A stretch of DNA of 64,000 nt from DATKCT01 sp035513055 (GTDB taxonomy: Bacteria > Verrucomicrobiota > Verrucomicrobiia > Verrucomicrobiales > DEV007): the NCBI GenBank assembly GCA_035513055.1, contig DATKCT010000043.1:17459-81458 (forward strand), given 5' to 3'. This document shows positions 33,639 through 43,100 of the stretch, in pieces (position 1 is the stretch's first letter; every line of letters begins with the position of its first letter). The notes beneath the pieces were generated by a model. It saw nothing but the letters and a program-made list of their open reading frames with translations. It was not told the DNA's origin and ran no database searches. The translations under genes were made by a program, and so were the position numbers.

Positions 33639-35387
33639 TCAAGGAGAAAGAGAGTTCGCCGTGGGGTCGCTGCGTTGCGGCTTTTTCTCCCGATAGAGTT
33701 CGAGGGCGTGGCGGAGGCGAGCGACTGCGGTCTGGTCGCGGCGGTCTTGGGCGAGGCGGAGCCCTGTTTGGGCGGTGTGGAGGGCGTCGGCGAAGGCGCC
33801 GGTCTCCGCCAGAGCGGCGGCGAGGGTGTCGTAGGCGCCCGGCGATGGATCCGGATGAACGGCGATCGCCCGCCGGGCCCAGCGGAGAGCTTCGACTCCA
33901 TTGCGGAGACCGGCGTCCGGGTGTGTCGACAGACTCCAGGCCAGGTTGTTCATGATGGCCCGGTTGGAAGGATCCAGTTCGAGAGATCGACGGTAGAAGG
34001 CGATGCCGTCGCCAGCGCGCCCGGCCTTCAACAGCAGTCGCTCGGCGAGGCCGCCCAGGACGAGGGGGTAATTGGGGCTGGAGACAAAGGAAGGTTCTCG
34101 GGCCCGCAAGAGGCTCGCGGCTTCATCGAGCAGCCCATGGCGCAAAAGGGTGACCGGAACATAAAGCGCGTGAAAGGATGGATTGTCAGGGCGGAGCCAA
34201 ATGCCGGGGAACGGCGTGGCGGCAGCGAGGCGTGCCGAAGGTTCCGCGTCGATGCGGCGCCGGTCCGCGAGAATCCGTTCGAGCGGGGTTTCGCCGAGAT
34301 AGACGGCGGCGAGCCAGCCCCCGGGCGCGATGAGAAAGCTCGAGGGAACTGGCAGCGGATTCTCCATTCCCAGCAGGTTGCGGACGGTCTGGTCGAGGAT
34401 CTCGGTGGTCACAATGGCGGCGGCGGCGGAGCGGTGCGGAAAGGAGATGCCGGCGAGGAAAGCGGTTTCTCGATCGCCGCCCGTCCGCGAGTCGTGCAAG
34501 GCGACGACTTCGAGGCCTTCCTGAGCGAGCTGATCCCGGGCCGCGGCTAGTCCTTGGAGTTCCGCATGGCAGGGAACGCACCATTCCGCCCAGAGAACCA
34601 GGAGTTGGGCGCGCCCACCTTCCGGCGAGTTGAGAGGCTCCGTGTTTCCTGCGCCGTCCGAGACGGGAAGCGCGGGAAGCGGCACGCGATGGCTCAGCCA
34701 GAGACGGCCTCGACTGGTTTGTGGGACTGCGGTGGGGATGTCAGAGGCTTCGGGAGAAGGCTGCTGCGGCGGTGGCTGTGGAGTTAGGCTCGAGGAACCT
34801 TCGGTGATCAGGTAACTGCGATTGATCGCCGGTTCGCGAAACTCCTGAATCAATCCCGACGGCCAGCGGATGCGAATCCGCGCGACGCTTCCCTCTCTTC
34901 CCAGTCCCGCATGGATCCAGCGAGTGGACTGGGCGAGAAATCCTTCGCCGGCGCGGACCGACCGCACGCGAGTGAGCCCGTCGTTCCCGGCGATTTCGAC
35001 GCGGGCGCCTACGGCATCGCGGTTCGAAGCGGCGCCGCGGAGAAGCAGGCGGATCCAGTTCCCCTGGGCGGAGATGCGGTTGTGCAAGAAGCGAACGCGG
35101 GGAGAGGTCCGGCTGGCGGTCCAAACGTCCACGGCGCCATCGGCATCCCAGTCCATGAGGGCGACAGGCCGGGCATCGTCGAGGTGGTCGAACCCGGCGA
35201 GAGCGGAGACGGTGGCAAAGGCGTCGCCTCCAAGGTTGAGGAAAGCGCAATTGCGTTCGTAGCCGCTCAGCGTGCCGCCGCTGCGAATGAGATCGTTGAT
35301 TTCCCGGGTGCGCCTGAGGTAGGCCGAGCGCGGACCTTCGCGGGCGGTGCGATCGATTTCTTCCGGGGTCACCGGGGAGTGCGACAA
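33639..35387 (-). pseudogene. C-terminal part of a TGA-interrupted CRTAC1 gene: ASPIC/UnbV + thioredoxin + TPR
   Basis: The first TTG start in this frame lies at 35385-35387, but the coding similarity runs without a break back to the TGA at 35409-35411, whose upstream frame is the same. The protein part starts with FYWRQVLSHSPVTPEE, CRTAC1 core sequence, then an FG-GAP blade (MDWDADGAVDVW), an ASPIC/UnbV domain (GARVEIAGNDG, RIRIRWPSG), a TlpA/AhpC-like thioredoxin domain with WCVPCH, and a TPR region (FYRRSLELDPSNRAIMNNLAW). It has no signal peptide of its own, so as a separate protein it would be stranded in the cytoplasm. It is probably the tail of one large exported protein. Confidence 0.8.
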
Positions 35388-35408
35388 GACCTGCCGCCAG
35401 TAAAAGCT

Positions 35409-35411
35409 TCA
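35409..35411 (-). other. In-frame TGA stop splitting the CRTAC1 gene
   Basis: On the minus strand the codons read GAC GAT CTT TGA AGC TTT TAC TGG CGG, that is DDL-stop-SFYWR. Related proteins continue straight through here from a PDDL to a FWRQV motif. Frame is unchanged on both sides. A single C-to-T change of CGA (Arg) would explain it. Confidence 0.85.
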
Positions 35412-37142
35412 AAGATCGTCGGGTTGCCGGCCGGTGATCATACCGTTGGCGACGAGCAGGTCTTCCCAGCCGTCGTTGTTGAGATCGGCGAAAAGCGATC
35501 CCCAGCTCCACCGACCCATGTGAACGCGCTGAGAGAAGCTGACGTCTTCGAAGCGCAAGCCTCCGCGATTGCGCAGAAGCGTGTTTCCCTGGGTCAGATG
35601 CTGGAAGCGAGCCCGGAGGCCGGGATCTCCGCCGGGCTTGAACCAATCCTGTCCCGTGACGCGGCTTCCAGCAGAGGAGAACATATTGCTGACGTAGATG
35701 TCCATGAACCCATCGAGGTCGAAGTCTCCGGTGCAGGCGCTCATCCCGAAGGCCCCTTGTTCCAGGCCGGTTTCGCTGGAAACATCGCGGAAGCGTCCGG
35801 AATCATTCCGGTAGAGCTGATTGCGTCCGAAGTCGTTGGCAACGAAGAGGTCCGGATCGCCGTCGTTGTCGAAATCCTCCCACACTGCCGCATAACTGAA
35901 GCGCTGATTTTCCTCCTCAAAACCCGAATCGGCGGTGGCGTCGGTGAACCGCAAGGCGCCGTCATTGCGGAGGAAGACGTTGCGTCCGCCGCCGCGGGCG
36001 TCGAAGATCGGCCAGGGCGCGGCCAGGGCGCCTGGCTCGGCGTCTCCTGGGTAGTATTGGCAGACGTAGAGATCGAGGTCTCCGTCGCCGTCAGGGTCTG
36101 CGACCGCGAGGGAGTAAGCGCGGTCGATGTGCTCGAAGCGTTCGATCAAGGTGAAGCGGAGGGGGGATTCCTGCCGGAAAAGAGCAAGTCCCGCGGTGGT
36201 GCTCACGGCGCAGTCCTGGTCGCCGTCGTTGTCGAAATCGGCAAAGAGGGCGGCCTGGGAATTGTCGAGCAGGTCGAGACCCGCTTCCGCAGCGGCGTCG
36301 CGGAAGGATCCGCCGGGCTGACGGAGGAAGAGTTGGTTGGGCAGGCCGCCGAAGTGGCAGAGGTAGAGGTCTTCCAAGCCGTCTCCGTCGACGTCGGCTA
36401 CGGCGAGACCGTTCCAGCCGAAAGGATCCGGGTAGAGAGCGGCTTCGATCTGGTGTCGCCAAAAGACGTTGTCGCGCAAGATCAACTCCTCGAAGCGCCC
36501 GCTGCCGGCCAGGACGGCGCGCGTGCAGTCCGCGAGGAAGGGTTGGGAGGCGTCCTTTCGCACGGTTTCCTCCTGATGATCGACGGTCAGTGATTGAAGG
36601 CGAAAGGATTGCCCGGGCCGTTCGGGATCGAAGGACCAGTCCGCAGACCATTCGGCTTCGAGTTCGCTGAGTTCGCCCGGGCGGCGGATCAAGGAGGAGA
36701 CGAACTGCCGGGTGCGGCAGGCGCCGCTTTGCGGGCCGGGAGTAATCGAGAACACCTTCACCGCGCGCCGGGTTTCCACAGCATCGCGGGAGCGAAGGTG
36801 GAAGTGGGCGATTGCCTCGGCGAGGGGAACCAGAGCTTGCTTTTCGGGGTGAATGGCGCGCCGGACCTCGATGGATCCGGCGAGCGAACGGATATCCGGA
36901 GTTTCTGGGATGAAGTGTGTGGCGCGGGCCGTGGGAAGGGCGATGGCTTCGAGAACCGTGGACAGAGGCTCTTCGACCTTCGGAGAGGCGAGGAGGGAAC
37001 AAAGATCTTCGAGGCGGTTTGCCGCCAAACTGGCCAAGATCTCTTCGAGGGGGAGATCGTCGCCGGCTGGCGTCTGCCCCGGTATGGGCGCGGCGCACCA
37101 TGCCATACCGGCGATCCAGACGACTGTGGGAAAGAGCCGCAT
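35409..37142 (-). pseudogene. N-terminal part of a TGA-interrupted CRTAC1 gene: signal peptide + VCBS/FG-GAP propeller
   Basis: This 577-residue part has a signal peptide (MRLFPTVVWIAGMAWCAA), an N-terminal alpha-helical domain and a complete set of FG-GAP loops: DVDGDGLEDLYL, DFDNDGDQD, DPDGDGDLDLYVC, DFDNDGDPDLFVAN, DFDLDGFMDIYVSN and DLNNDGWEDLLVANG. It ends at MITGRQPDDL, well before the C-terminal ASPIC/UnbV domain that the intact paralogue at 13.1-15.4 kb keeps. I chose the ATG at 37142. If the stop is real, a secreted propeller without its C-terminal domains would be made; the whole gene would otherwise give 1167 residues. Divergent from nusA. Confidence 0.8.
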
Positions 37143-37345
37143 CGGAACGAGGCTATCCAACCGTGGTGTCCTCTGCAACACCTTCGCAACATGCCCTTTA
37201 GGCCTGGGGCGCCCCGGGGGCTAGTCACGGTCCGGCGGCCCGGCAAAGGCGAGCTTTTCCACTTGCCCGTTCCCGGGCGCTCGTCTACTCTGCTCCGCGT
37301 CCTCGCGGACGGCGCCTTTACCAACAGCTTTCTCTGATTGCGTAA

Positions 37346-37370
37346 GGAGTGGGGTTTCCCCGCTCCTTTT
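37346..37370 (+). terminator. Terminator-like hairpin in the nusA leader (possible attenuator)
   Basis: A 9-bp stem GGAGTGGGG / CCCCGCTCC (one G-T wobble) with a TTT loop is followed by TTTT. It points in the plus direction, yet no plus-strand gene ends upstream; the gene to the left is divergent. It therefore lies inside the nusA leader, 40 bases before the start codon. NusA itself acts on hairpin-dependent pausing and termination, so autogenous attenuation is plausible but unproven. Confidence 0.6.
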
Positions 37371-37381
37371 CGTTCCAGAGG

Positions 37382-37409
37382 TTTGTCTACCAGATTTTGT
37401 CTACCAGAT
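37382..37409. repeat. Perfect 14-bp tandem duplication abutting the nusA start
   Basis: TTTGTCTACCAGAT occurs twice in direct succession, and the second copy ends exactly at the base before the ATG. It leaves nusA without a recognisable Shine-Dalgarno. Confidence 0.9.
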
Positions 37410-38675
37410 ATGACCAGCGAACTTCTTGCTCTTTTCGAGTTCTACGAAAAAGAGAAAGGGATCGATCGCCAGACGATGATCGAGGCGGTGGAATCCGCCC
37501 TTTTGTCAGCTTCGAAGAAGAGCGTCGTGGGTCAAGCGCGGGAGTTGCGGGTGAAGATTGACGAGAAGAAGGGCACGATCAAGGCGATCGCCAAGCTGAT
37601 CGTGGCGGAGGAGGTGACGCAACCCTATGATGAGATCGCCCTGGCGCAGGCCCGGCGGATCAAGCCGGATGTGCAGGTGGGCGATGAGGTCGACGTCGAG
37701 ATCACTCCCCGCGATTTTGGCCGGATCGCGGCGCAAACGGCCAAGCAGGCGATCATGCAGCGGATCCGGCAGGCCGAGAAGGCCATGATCTACGACGAGT
37801 TCAAGGATCGGGCCGGAGACATTGTGGGGGGGACGGTGCGGCGTTTTGAGAAGTCTGATGTGATCATCGATTTGGGGCGTTTCGAGGGAGTGATGCCCTC
37901 GCGGGAGCGGGTGACGACGGAGGAATACAACATTGGCGACCGGATCCGGGCTTACGTGGTGGCCGTCGAAAACACGACCCGCGGGCCGGAGATCATCCTT
38001 TCCCGGAGTCATCCCAACTTTATCCGGCGGCTCTTCGAGATGGAGGTCAGCGAGATCGCCGATCACACCGTGGAGATCAAAGCCATCGCGCGGGAGGCGG
38101 GTTACCGGACCAAGATCGCCGTCCACAGCGACGAAGAGAAGGTGGATCCTGTGGGGGCCTGTGTCGGATTGCGGGGCGCGCGGGTGAAAAACATCGTCAG
38201 GGAACTGAACAACGAAAAGGTGGACATCATCCGGTGGTCGTCGGATCCCGAGGAGTTCGTGCGGGACGCCCTGCGACCGGCGCAGATCCGGTCGATCAAA
38301 CTGGAGCGGGATCGCCGGGTATTGCGTCTGACCGTGGACGAGGAGGAGTTGTCCAAGGCGATTGGGAGAAGGGGACAGAACGCGCGATTGACTTCGCGGT
38401 TGTTGGGATGGGACGTGCAGATCGAAAAGGACGAATCCGCCCATCATGCGTTCGAGGCCCGGTTGCAGGAGGCCGCTTCGGTGTTGGCAGGACAACTCGG
38501 AATCCCAGAGGACTCGGCCATGCAATTGGTGCAGAACGGGCTGGTTAATTTGGAAGGCGTGGCCATGGTTGAGGCCAAGGACATCACGGATATCCTGTCG
38601 GTCTCGGCCGAAGAAGCTGCGGCTCTCTTGGAGAGGGCGAAGGGCCAGTTCGCCGCCGAGGGACAGGGGGCTTGA
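37410..38675 (+). CDS. nusA: Transcription termination/antitermination factor NusA
   Basis: NusA binds RNA polymerase and modulates pausing, termination and antitermination. The 421-residue protein has the N-terminal domain (LFEFYEKEKGIDRQTMIEAVE), an S1 domain (about residues 130-200, GGTVRRFEKSDVIIDLGRFEG), and two KH domains (VGACVGLRGARVKNIVREL and SKAIGRRGQNARLTSRLLG). A short acidic C-terminal extension (VSAEEAAALLERA) replaces the long repeats of E. coli NusA. It is the first gene of the translation operon; rimP, which often precedes nusA, is absent. The start is the ATG after the 14-bp duplication. Confidence 0.95.
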   Translation: MTSELLALFEFYEKEKGIDRQTMIEAVESALLSASKKSVVGQARELRVKIDEKKGTIKAIAKLIVAEEVTQPYDEIALAQARRIKPDVQVGDEVDVEITPRDFGRIAAQTAKQAIMQRIRQAEKAMIYDEFKDRAGDIVGGTVRRFEKSDVIIDLGRFEGVMPSRERVTTEEYNIGDRIRAYVVAVENTTRGPEIILSRSHPNFIRRLFEMEVSEIADHTVEIKAIAREAGYRTKIAVHSDEEKVDPVGACVGLRGARVKNIVRELNNEKVDIIRWSSDPEEFVRDALRPAQIRSIKLERDRRVLRLTVDEEELSKAIGRRGQNARLTSRLLGWDVQIEKDESAHHAFEARLQEAASVLAGQLGIPEDSAMQLVQNGLVNLEGVAMVEAKDITDILSVSAEEAAALLERAKGQFAAEGQGA

Positions 38676-38770
38676 TCAGAGGGTCTGCCTTCCCCACCAC
38701 AGATTTATAGTATTAATCATTCAATCATTCAACATCATTCCTATTGAGCCTTTGCGCCGACAGTTCGAGC

Positions 38771-40939
38771 ATGCCTTCCGACACGACCAACTCCGATTCT
38801 TCCCCTCAGCCTTCCGGAAAGGGGTCCGGTCGCGAAGTGCTCGATCTTCTTGGCGAGAAGAAGCCGCGGCGCAGGAGAGCTGCTGAACCCGTAACGCCGC
38901 CGGCCGCCGGCCCGGTGAAAGAACCGGCGGAGCCGACGGTGGCTGACCGGAAGGCGGAGGCGCTGGACCTGCTCGAGGAAGAAGCAAACCGAGAGCGGAA
39001 GCGCAAGGAGGCGCATAAGAATCCTCCGCTTCAGGAAAAGGCGGGAGCGACTATCTTGCCGCCGATCTCCCGGATTCAAGCCGAGCAAGAGCGGCGGATG
39101 CAAGCGCCGCGCGAGGAGGAAGAGCCGCCGCAGGAAATGGAAGAGGGTCCGGACGGCGAGAAGATCATTCATTTGAAGCCGCCGATCTTGGTGAAGGATC
39201 TTGCGGACCGGCTGGGGATCAAGCCCCATCGTCTGATCGCCGAGCTATTGGAATGGAACGTCTTCGCCAGCGCGACGGCGGCGCTCGAGCCGGACATCGT
39301 GGCCAAGATCTGCGAGCGCCACGGTTTTGTCTTTGAACGGGTGAAGCGGGAAGCGGGCGCCGGCGTGCACAAGCAGGAGGAGGTCATCGCCGAGCCGCTG
39401 CCGCCCGACAAGGCGGAGGAGGAAGACCAGCTTCAGGCGCGGGCGCCGATTATCACCCTGATGGGCCATGTTGACCACGGGAAGACCTCTTTATTGGACG
39501 CCATTCGCCGGAGCAAGATCGCTTCGGGGGAGGCGGGGGGGATCACGCAGCACATCGCGGCCTACAGCGTGCCGGTGGGAGAGGGCAAAGTGACGTTCAT
39601 TGACACTCCAGGCCACGCGGCTTTCACCGAGATGAGGGCCCGCGGGGCGAATGTGACCGACATCGTGGTGTTGGTGATAGCGGCTGACGACGGAGTGATG
39701 CCGCAGACGTTGGAGGCCTACAATCATGCCAAAGCGGCGGGAGTGGCGGTGATGGTGGCTCTGAACAAGTGCGACTTGGCTTCCGCCAATATAGACCGGG
39801 TCAAGTCGCAATTGCAGGAGATGGGGTTGACGCCGGAAGATTGGGGTGGAGAGACCATTTGCGTGGAGGTGTCGGCTACCAAAGGCATTGGAATCGACAC
39901 ATTGTTGGAGATGATGGCCTTGCAGGCCGAGGTGCTCGAGTTGCGCGCCAATCCCAAGGGGCCCGCGCGGGCGACTGTAGTCGAGGCCAGTTATCGCGAG
40001 GGACGTGGTCCCACGGCCACGGTCATCGTGCAGACCGGCGCCTTGGAGGTGGGCCAGCCTTTCATTTGCGGACCGTGCTGGGGCAAGATCAAGTCGTTGA
40101 TAGACGATCTCGGATCTCCGGTGAAGAGCGCCGGACCTTCCACGCCGGTGGAGCTGCTGGGTTTCGACGAGTTGCCCAACGTCGGGGACGAGGTCGTGCA
40201 AATGGAATCGGAACGGGCCGCCAAGCGGCTGAGCGAGGAGCGTCAATTGGAGTTGCGGCAGACCAAACTTCGCGCCCAGGGCAAACCGCGGTTGGAACGG
40301 ATGCTGGAAAGCATGCACGGAGCGGGCAAACCCGTCATCAAAGTGGTGCTCAAGGCCGATGTGCAAGGATCGGTGGAAGCGATCGCCGCGGCCCTTCAGG
40401 ATATCCGGAGCGAGAAGATCGACCTCGACATCATTCACGCGGGAGCAGGAGCGGTGAGCGAGTCCGACATTCTTTTGGCCAGCGCCTCCGAAGCCGTGAT
40501 CATTGGATTCAACGTCAAAGTCGAGAGCAGCGCGGTCAAGGTGGCCAAGCGGGAGCAGGTGCAGGTGAAGCTCTTCAGCATCATTTATGAGCTGGTGGAC
40601 CAAGTCCGCGTCGCCATGCTCGGAATGTTGGAACCGGAGCATCGCGAGATTATGGTTGGGCATGCCCGGGTCAAACAGGTGTTCAAGCTGTCCCGGGGAA
40701 TGGTCGCAGGTTGTGTGGTCATCGATGGACGGATTCTTCGTTCGGCCCGGGCCCGCGTGTTGCGAGGCGACCAGCCTGTCTACGACGGCGGTTTCGCAAC
40801 CCTCCGCCGCTTTACCGAGGATGTCAGCGAAGTGCGCAACGGGTTGGAATGCGGGATTCGTCTCGGAGATTTTTCGGAGTATCAGGAGGACGATATCATC
40901 GAGTGTTATCAGTTGGAGAGGATGGAGCAATCCCTATGA
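38771..40939 (+). CDS. infB: Translation initiation factor IF-2
   Basis: IF-2 is the GTPase that brings formylmethionyl-tRNA to the ribosome. The 722-residue protein has a short charged N-terminal region, an IF2N domain (VKDLADRLGIKPHRLIAELL), then the G domain with GHVDHGKTS (Gly at about residue 232), DTPGHAAF and NKCD, followed by domains II and III and the C-terminal fMet-tRNA domain (MVGHARVKQVFKLSRGMVAGC). I chose the ATG at 38771; an earlier TTG (38744) is possible. The 95 bases before it are AT-rich with tandem AATCATTC copies at 38715-38730, which could hold a secondary promoter. Confidence 0.96.
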   Translation: MPSDTTNSDSSPQPSGKGSGREVLDLLGEKKPRRRRAAEPVTPPAAGPVKEPAEPTVADRKAEALDLLEEEANRERKRKEAHKNPPLQEKAGATILPPISRIQAEQERRMQAPREEEEPPQEMEEGPDGEKIIHLKPPILVKDLADRLGIKPHRLIAELLEWNVFASATAALEPDIVAKICERHGFVFERVKREAGAGVHKQEEVIAEPLPPDKAEEEDQLQARAPIITLMGHVDHGKTSLLDAIRRSKIASGEAGGITQHIAAYSVPVGEGKVTFIDTPGHAAFTEMRARGANVTDIVVLVIAADDGVMPQTLEAYNHAKAAGVAVMVALNKCDLASANIDRVKSQLQEMGLTPEDWGGETICVEVSATKGIGIDTLLEMMALQAEVLELRANPKGPARATVVEASYREGRGPTATVIVQTGALEVGQPFICGPCWGKIKSLIDDLGSPVKSAGPSTPVELLGFDELPNVGDEVVQMESERAAKRLSEERQLELRQTKLRAQGKPRLERMLESMHGAGKPVIKVVLKADVQGSVEAIAAALQDIRSEKIDLDIIHAGAGAVSESDILLASASEAVIIGFNVKVESSAVKVAKREQVQVKLFSIIYELVDQVRVAMLGMLEPEHREIMVGHARVKQVFKLSRGMVAGCVVIDGRILRSARARVLRGDQPVYDGGFATLRRFTEDVSEVRNGLECGIRLGDFSEYQEDDIIECYQLERMEQSL

Positions 40940-41008
40940 CCGGGATCAGCGGCAAGTCCGGCTTGAGCGCCGGACGCTCGACCCGCTCAAACCGCAATAT
41001 TTGTTGCC

Positions 41009-41389
41009 ATGAGTCGCCGTATGCAAAGGGTGTGCGAACTGTTGCGCCGCGAGATCAGCGGGATCTTGCAGCGCGAATTCGATTTCGGATCCGTGCTAGT
41101 GACGGTGAACGGGGTGGATGTGACCCCTGATCTGAAACAGGCGCACGTTTACCTGGGAATGATCGGGGCGGGGAATCGGCATGCCGAGCTTCTGGAGCGA
41201 ATCGAGGGCCGGCGGGCCGCCATTCAGGAAGCAGTGGCGCGCCGGGTGGTCCTGAAGTACACGCCTCAACTTCACTTCCGCGCGGATGACTCGGTCGAGC
41301 GTGGAGTGCGGGTGCTGTCCATCATGGACGAGATCGAGATTCCGCAAGAGGAAGGCGAAGGAGCGGGGGAGCGGAATTCGGGGGAATGA
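41009..41389 (+). CDS. rbfA: Ribosome-binding factor A
   Basis: RbfA helps mature the 30S subunit and the 5' end of 16S rRNA. The 126-residue protein has the KH-like fold and motifs MQRVCELLRREISGILQREF, VNGVDVTPDLKQAHVYLG and LKYTPQLHFRADDSVERG. It follows infB by 69 bases, the standard order. The acidic tail ends in a start codon overlap with the next gene (ATGA at 41386). Confidence 0.94.
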   Translation: MSRRMQRVCELLRREISGILQREFDFGSVLVTVNGVDVTPDLKQAHVYLGMIGAGNRHAELLERIEGRRAAIQEAVARRVVLKYTPQLHFRADDSVERGVRVLSIMDEIEIPQEEGEGAGERNSGE

Positions 41390-42381
41390 CGGGGGACGCG
41401 AGCCAGAGTTTGGACGAGGTGACGCGGGCGTTGGAGGAGGCCGGACATGTGGCGATCGCCAGCCATGTTCGTCCTGACGGAGATGCTATCGGCTCTCAAG
41501 TGGCCTTGGCGCACGGACTGCGCAACCGCGGGAAACAAGTGACCTTGTTGAATGAGGACGGCGTTCCGGGGAATCTTGCCTTTCTTCCCGGCGCCGCCTG
41601 GGTGGACGTTTCATCGGGAAGGCCGTGTCCGGCGGATTTGGTCGTGGCCGTGGACACGGCGGCCCGCAGCAGACTGGGCGAAAGGACCTTGGCTTCCCTT
41701 CCCAAGGAGGCTCCGTGGATCAATCTGGATCATCACGCGAGCAATCCGCGCTACGGAACCATCAACTATGTCGATGCGGACTCGCCGGCGACTGGGGAAA
41801 TTGTGGCCCAAATCTTCGTGCGAGCGGGGTGGGAGTTGACGCCGGAGGCTTCGGTCAATCTTTTTGCGGCGATCTCCACGGACACCGGCTCGTTTCGCTA
41901 TCCGAACACTAGCGCGGGGACGTTTCGTGTGGCGGCGGACCTGGTGACAGCGGGCGTGGACGTGGGCGATTTGAGCCGGCGCTTGTATGATTGCCATCCT
42001 GTGAGCCGCATTCGGCTGCTGGGCGAACTGCTGCAAGTCCTCGATTTGCGCTGTGATGGGCGACTGGCAAGTTGGTCTCTGGACCGGGGCATCATGGAAC
42101 GGGTGAACTGCCGTCCTGAAGACAGCGAGGGACTCATCGACGTCATTCGCTCGATCGACACCGTCGTGGCGGCGGTGTTTTTCGAAGAACTCGAGGACGG
42201 TGAGCAGGTCAGGATTAGCGCTCGTTCCAAATCCAAGACCGTCGACGTAGGCGCGATTTGCGCCGAGTTCGGCGGAGGCGGGCATCCCTTAGCCGCCGGC
42301 GTGCGCGTGCGCGGCAGGCTCGCCGAGGTTCGGGAAAGTTTTCTCCAACGAATTGAAGATGTCCTTGAAGGAACAAATTGA
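41386..42381 (+). CDS. DHH/DHHA1 phosphoesterase (NrnA-like)
   Basis: This is a 331-residue DHH-family enzyme. Metal motifs are in SHVRPDGDAIGS, VVAVDTA, the DHH triad NLDHHASN and STDTGSFRY; the DHHA1 part ends with FGGGGHPLAAGVRVRG. Members with this layout are NrnA-type enzymes that degrade oligoribonucleotides and/or 3'-phosphoadenosine 5'-phosphate. It is coupled to rbfA by ATGA and overlaps truB by 23 bases, so it belongs to the same translation operon as in many bacteria. Confidence 0.92.
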   Translation: MTGDASQSLDEVTRALEEAGHVAIASHVRPDGDAIGSQVALAHGLRNRGKQVTLLNEDGVPGNLAFLPGAAWVDVSSGRPCPADLVVAVDTAARSRLGERTLASLPKEAPWINLDHHASNPRYGTINYVDADSPATGEIVAQIFVRAGWELTPEASVNLFAAISTDTGSFRYPNTSAGTFRVAADLVTAGVDVGDLSRRLYDCHPVSRIRLLGELLQVLDLRCDGRLASWSLDRGIMERVNCRPEDSEGLIDVIRSIDTVVAAVFFEELEDGEQVRISARSKSKTVDVGAICAEFGGGGHPLAAGVRVRGRLAEVRESFLQRIEDVLEGTN

Positions 42382-43081
42382 CGGCGTGCTTCTGGTCGAC
42401 AAGGAGCCGGGCATGACTTCGCACGACGTCGTGGCGATGGCGCGGCGGAAGTTGCAGATCCGCAAGATTGGGCATTGCGGCACGTTGGATCCCATGGCCA
42501 CAGGGCTCCTCATTTTGGTGATCGGGCGCGGGACCAAGATACAAGACCTCTTGATGAGCGAGGACAAGACCTACGAGGGAACAATCCGGTTGGGTACGGC
42601 GACCGACACGCAGGACGCCGAGGGGCGGGTGATCGAGGAGCGGGAAGTCCCCGCTATGGACCGCGCCCGGGTCGAAGCCGTCTTCGCCGAGTTCAGCGGA
42701 GATTTCTTCCAGATTCCACCGATGGTCTCGGCTATCAAGAAAGACGGTGTTCCCCTCTACAAGCTGGCCCGGCAGGGAAAGATGATCGAACGCGAGCCGC
42801 GCTTGGTCCATGTTTACCAGTACGAGGTCTTGTCGGTGGAGCCTCCGGACATCGGGTTTCGCGTCGTTTGCAGCAAGGGATTCTACGTGCGAACCTACGC
42901 TCATGACATAGGGGAGAGGTTAGGTTGTGGCGGTCATTTGAAATCGCTGCGGAGGACGCGTTCTGGGAATTTCGACTTGGAACGTGCGGCGACGATCCGG
43001 CAACTTCGCGAGAGCCCGGCCGCCGAGGTGGCGGCCCGGGTGTTGAGTTTGCCGGAAGTATCCCGCATGCGAGGCGCCTGA
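42359..43081 (+). CDS. truB: tRNA pseudouridine-55 synthase TruB
   Basis: TruB makes pseudouridine 55 in the T loop of tRNAs. The 240-residue protein has the catalytic Asp in GHCGTLDPMATGLL, YEGTIRLGTATDT and VCSKGFYVRTYAHDIGERL. No separate PUA domain is visible at the C-terminus, as in the shorter TruB class. The start codon lies inside the preceding DHH gene, 23 bases before its stop. Confidence 0.94.
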   Translation: MSLKEQIDGVLLVDKEPGMTSHDVVAMARRKLQIRKIGHCGTLDPMATGLLILVIGRGTKIQDLLMSEDKTYEGTIRLGTATDTQDAEGRVIEEREVPAMDRARVEAVFAEFSGDFFQIPPMVSAIKKDGVPLYKLARQGKMIEREPRLVHVYQYEVLSVEPPDIGFRVVCSKGFYVRTYAHDIGERLGCGGHLKSLRRTRSGNFDLERAATIRQLRESPAAEVAARVLSLPEVSRMRGA

Positions 43082-43100
43082 TTGAGCCTTATTTTGGGGT

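Noticed and set aside
35409..35411. Selenocysteine codon at the TGA
   Set aside because: Homologues as I recall them have no cysteine at this place, and I see no convincing SECIS-like hairpin just downstream. A nonsense mutation or readthrough fits better.
34911..36593. Plus-strand frame of 560 codons opposite the CRTAC1 gene
   Set aside because: Shadow of the Asp-rich propeller gene; no protein-like motifs.
39491..40930. Minus-strand frame of 479 codons opposite infB
   Set aside because: Shadow of an essential, well-recognised gene.
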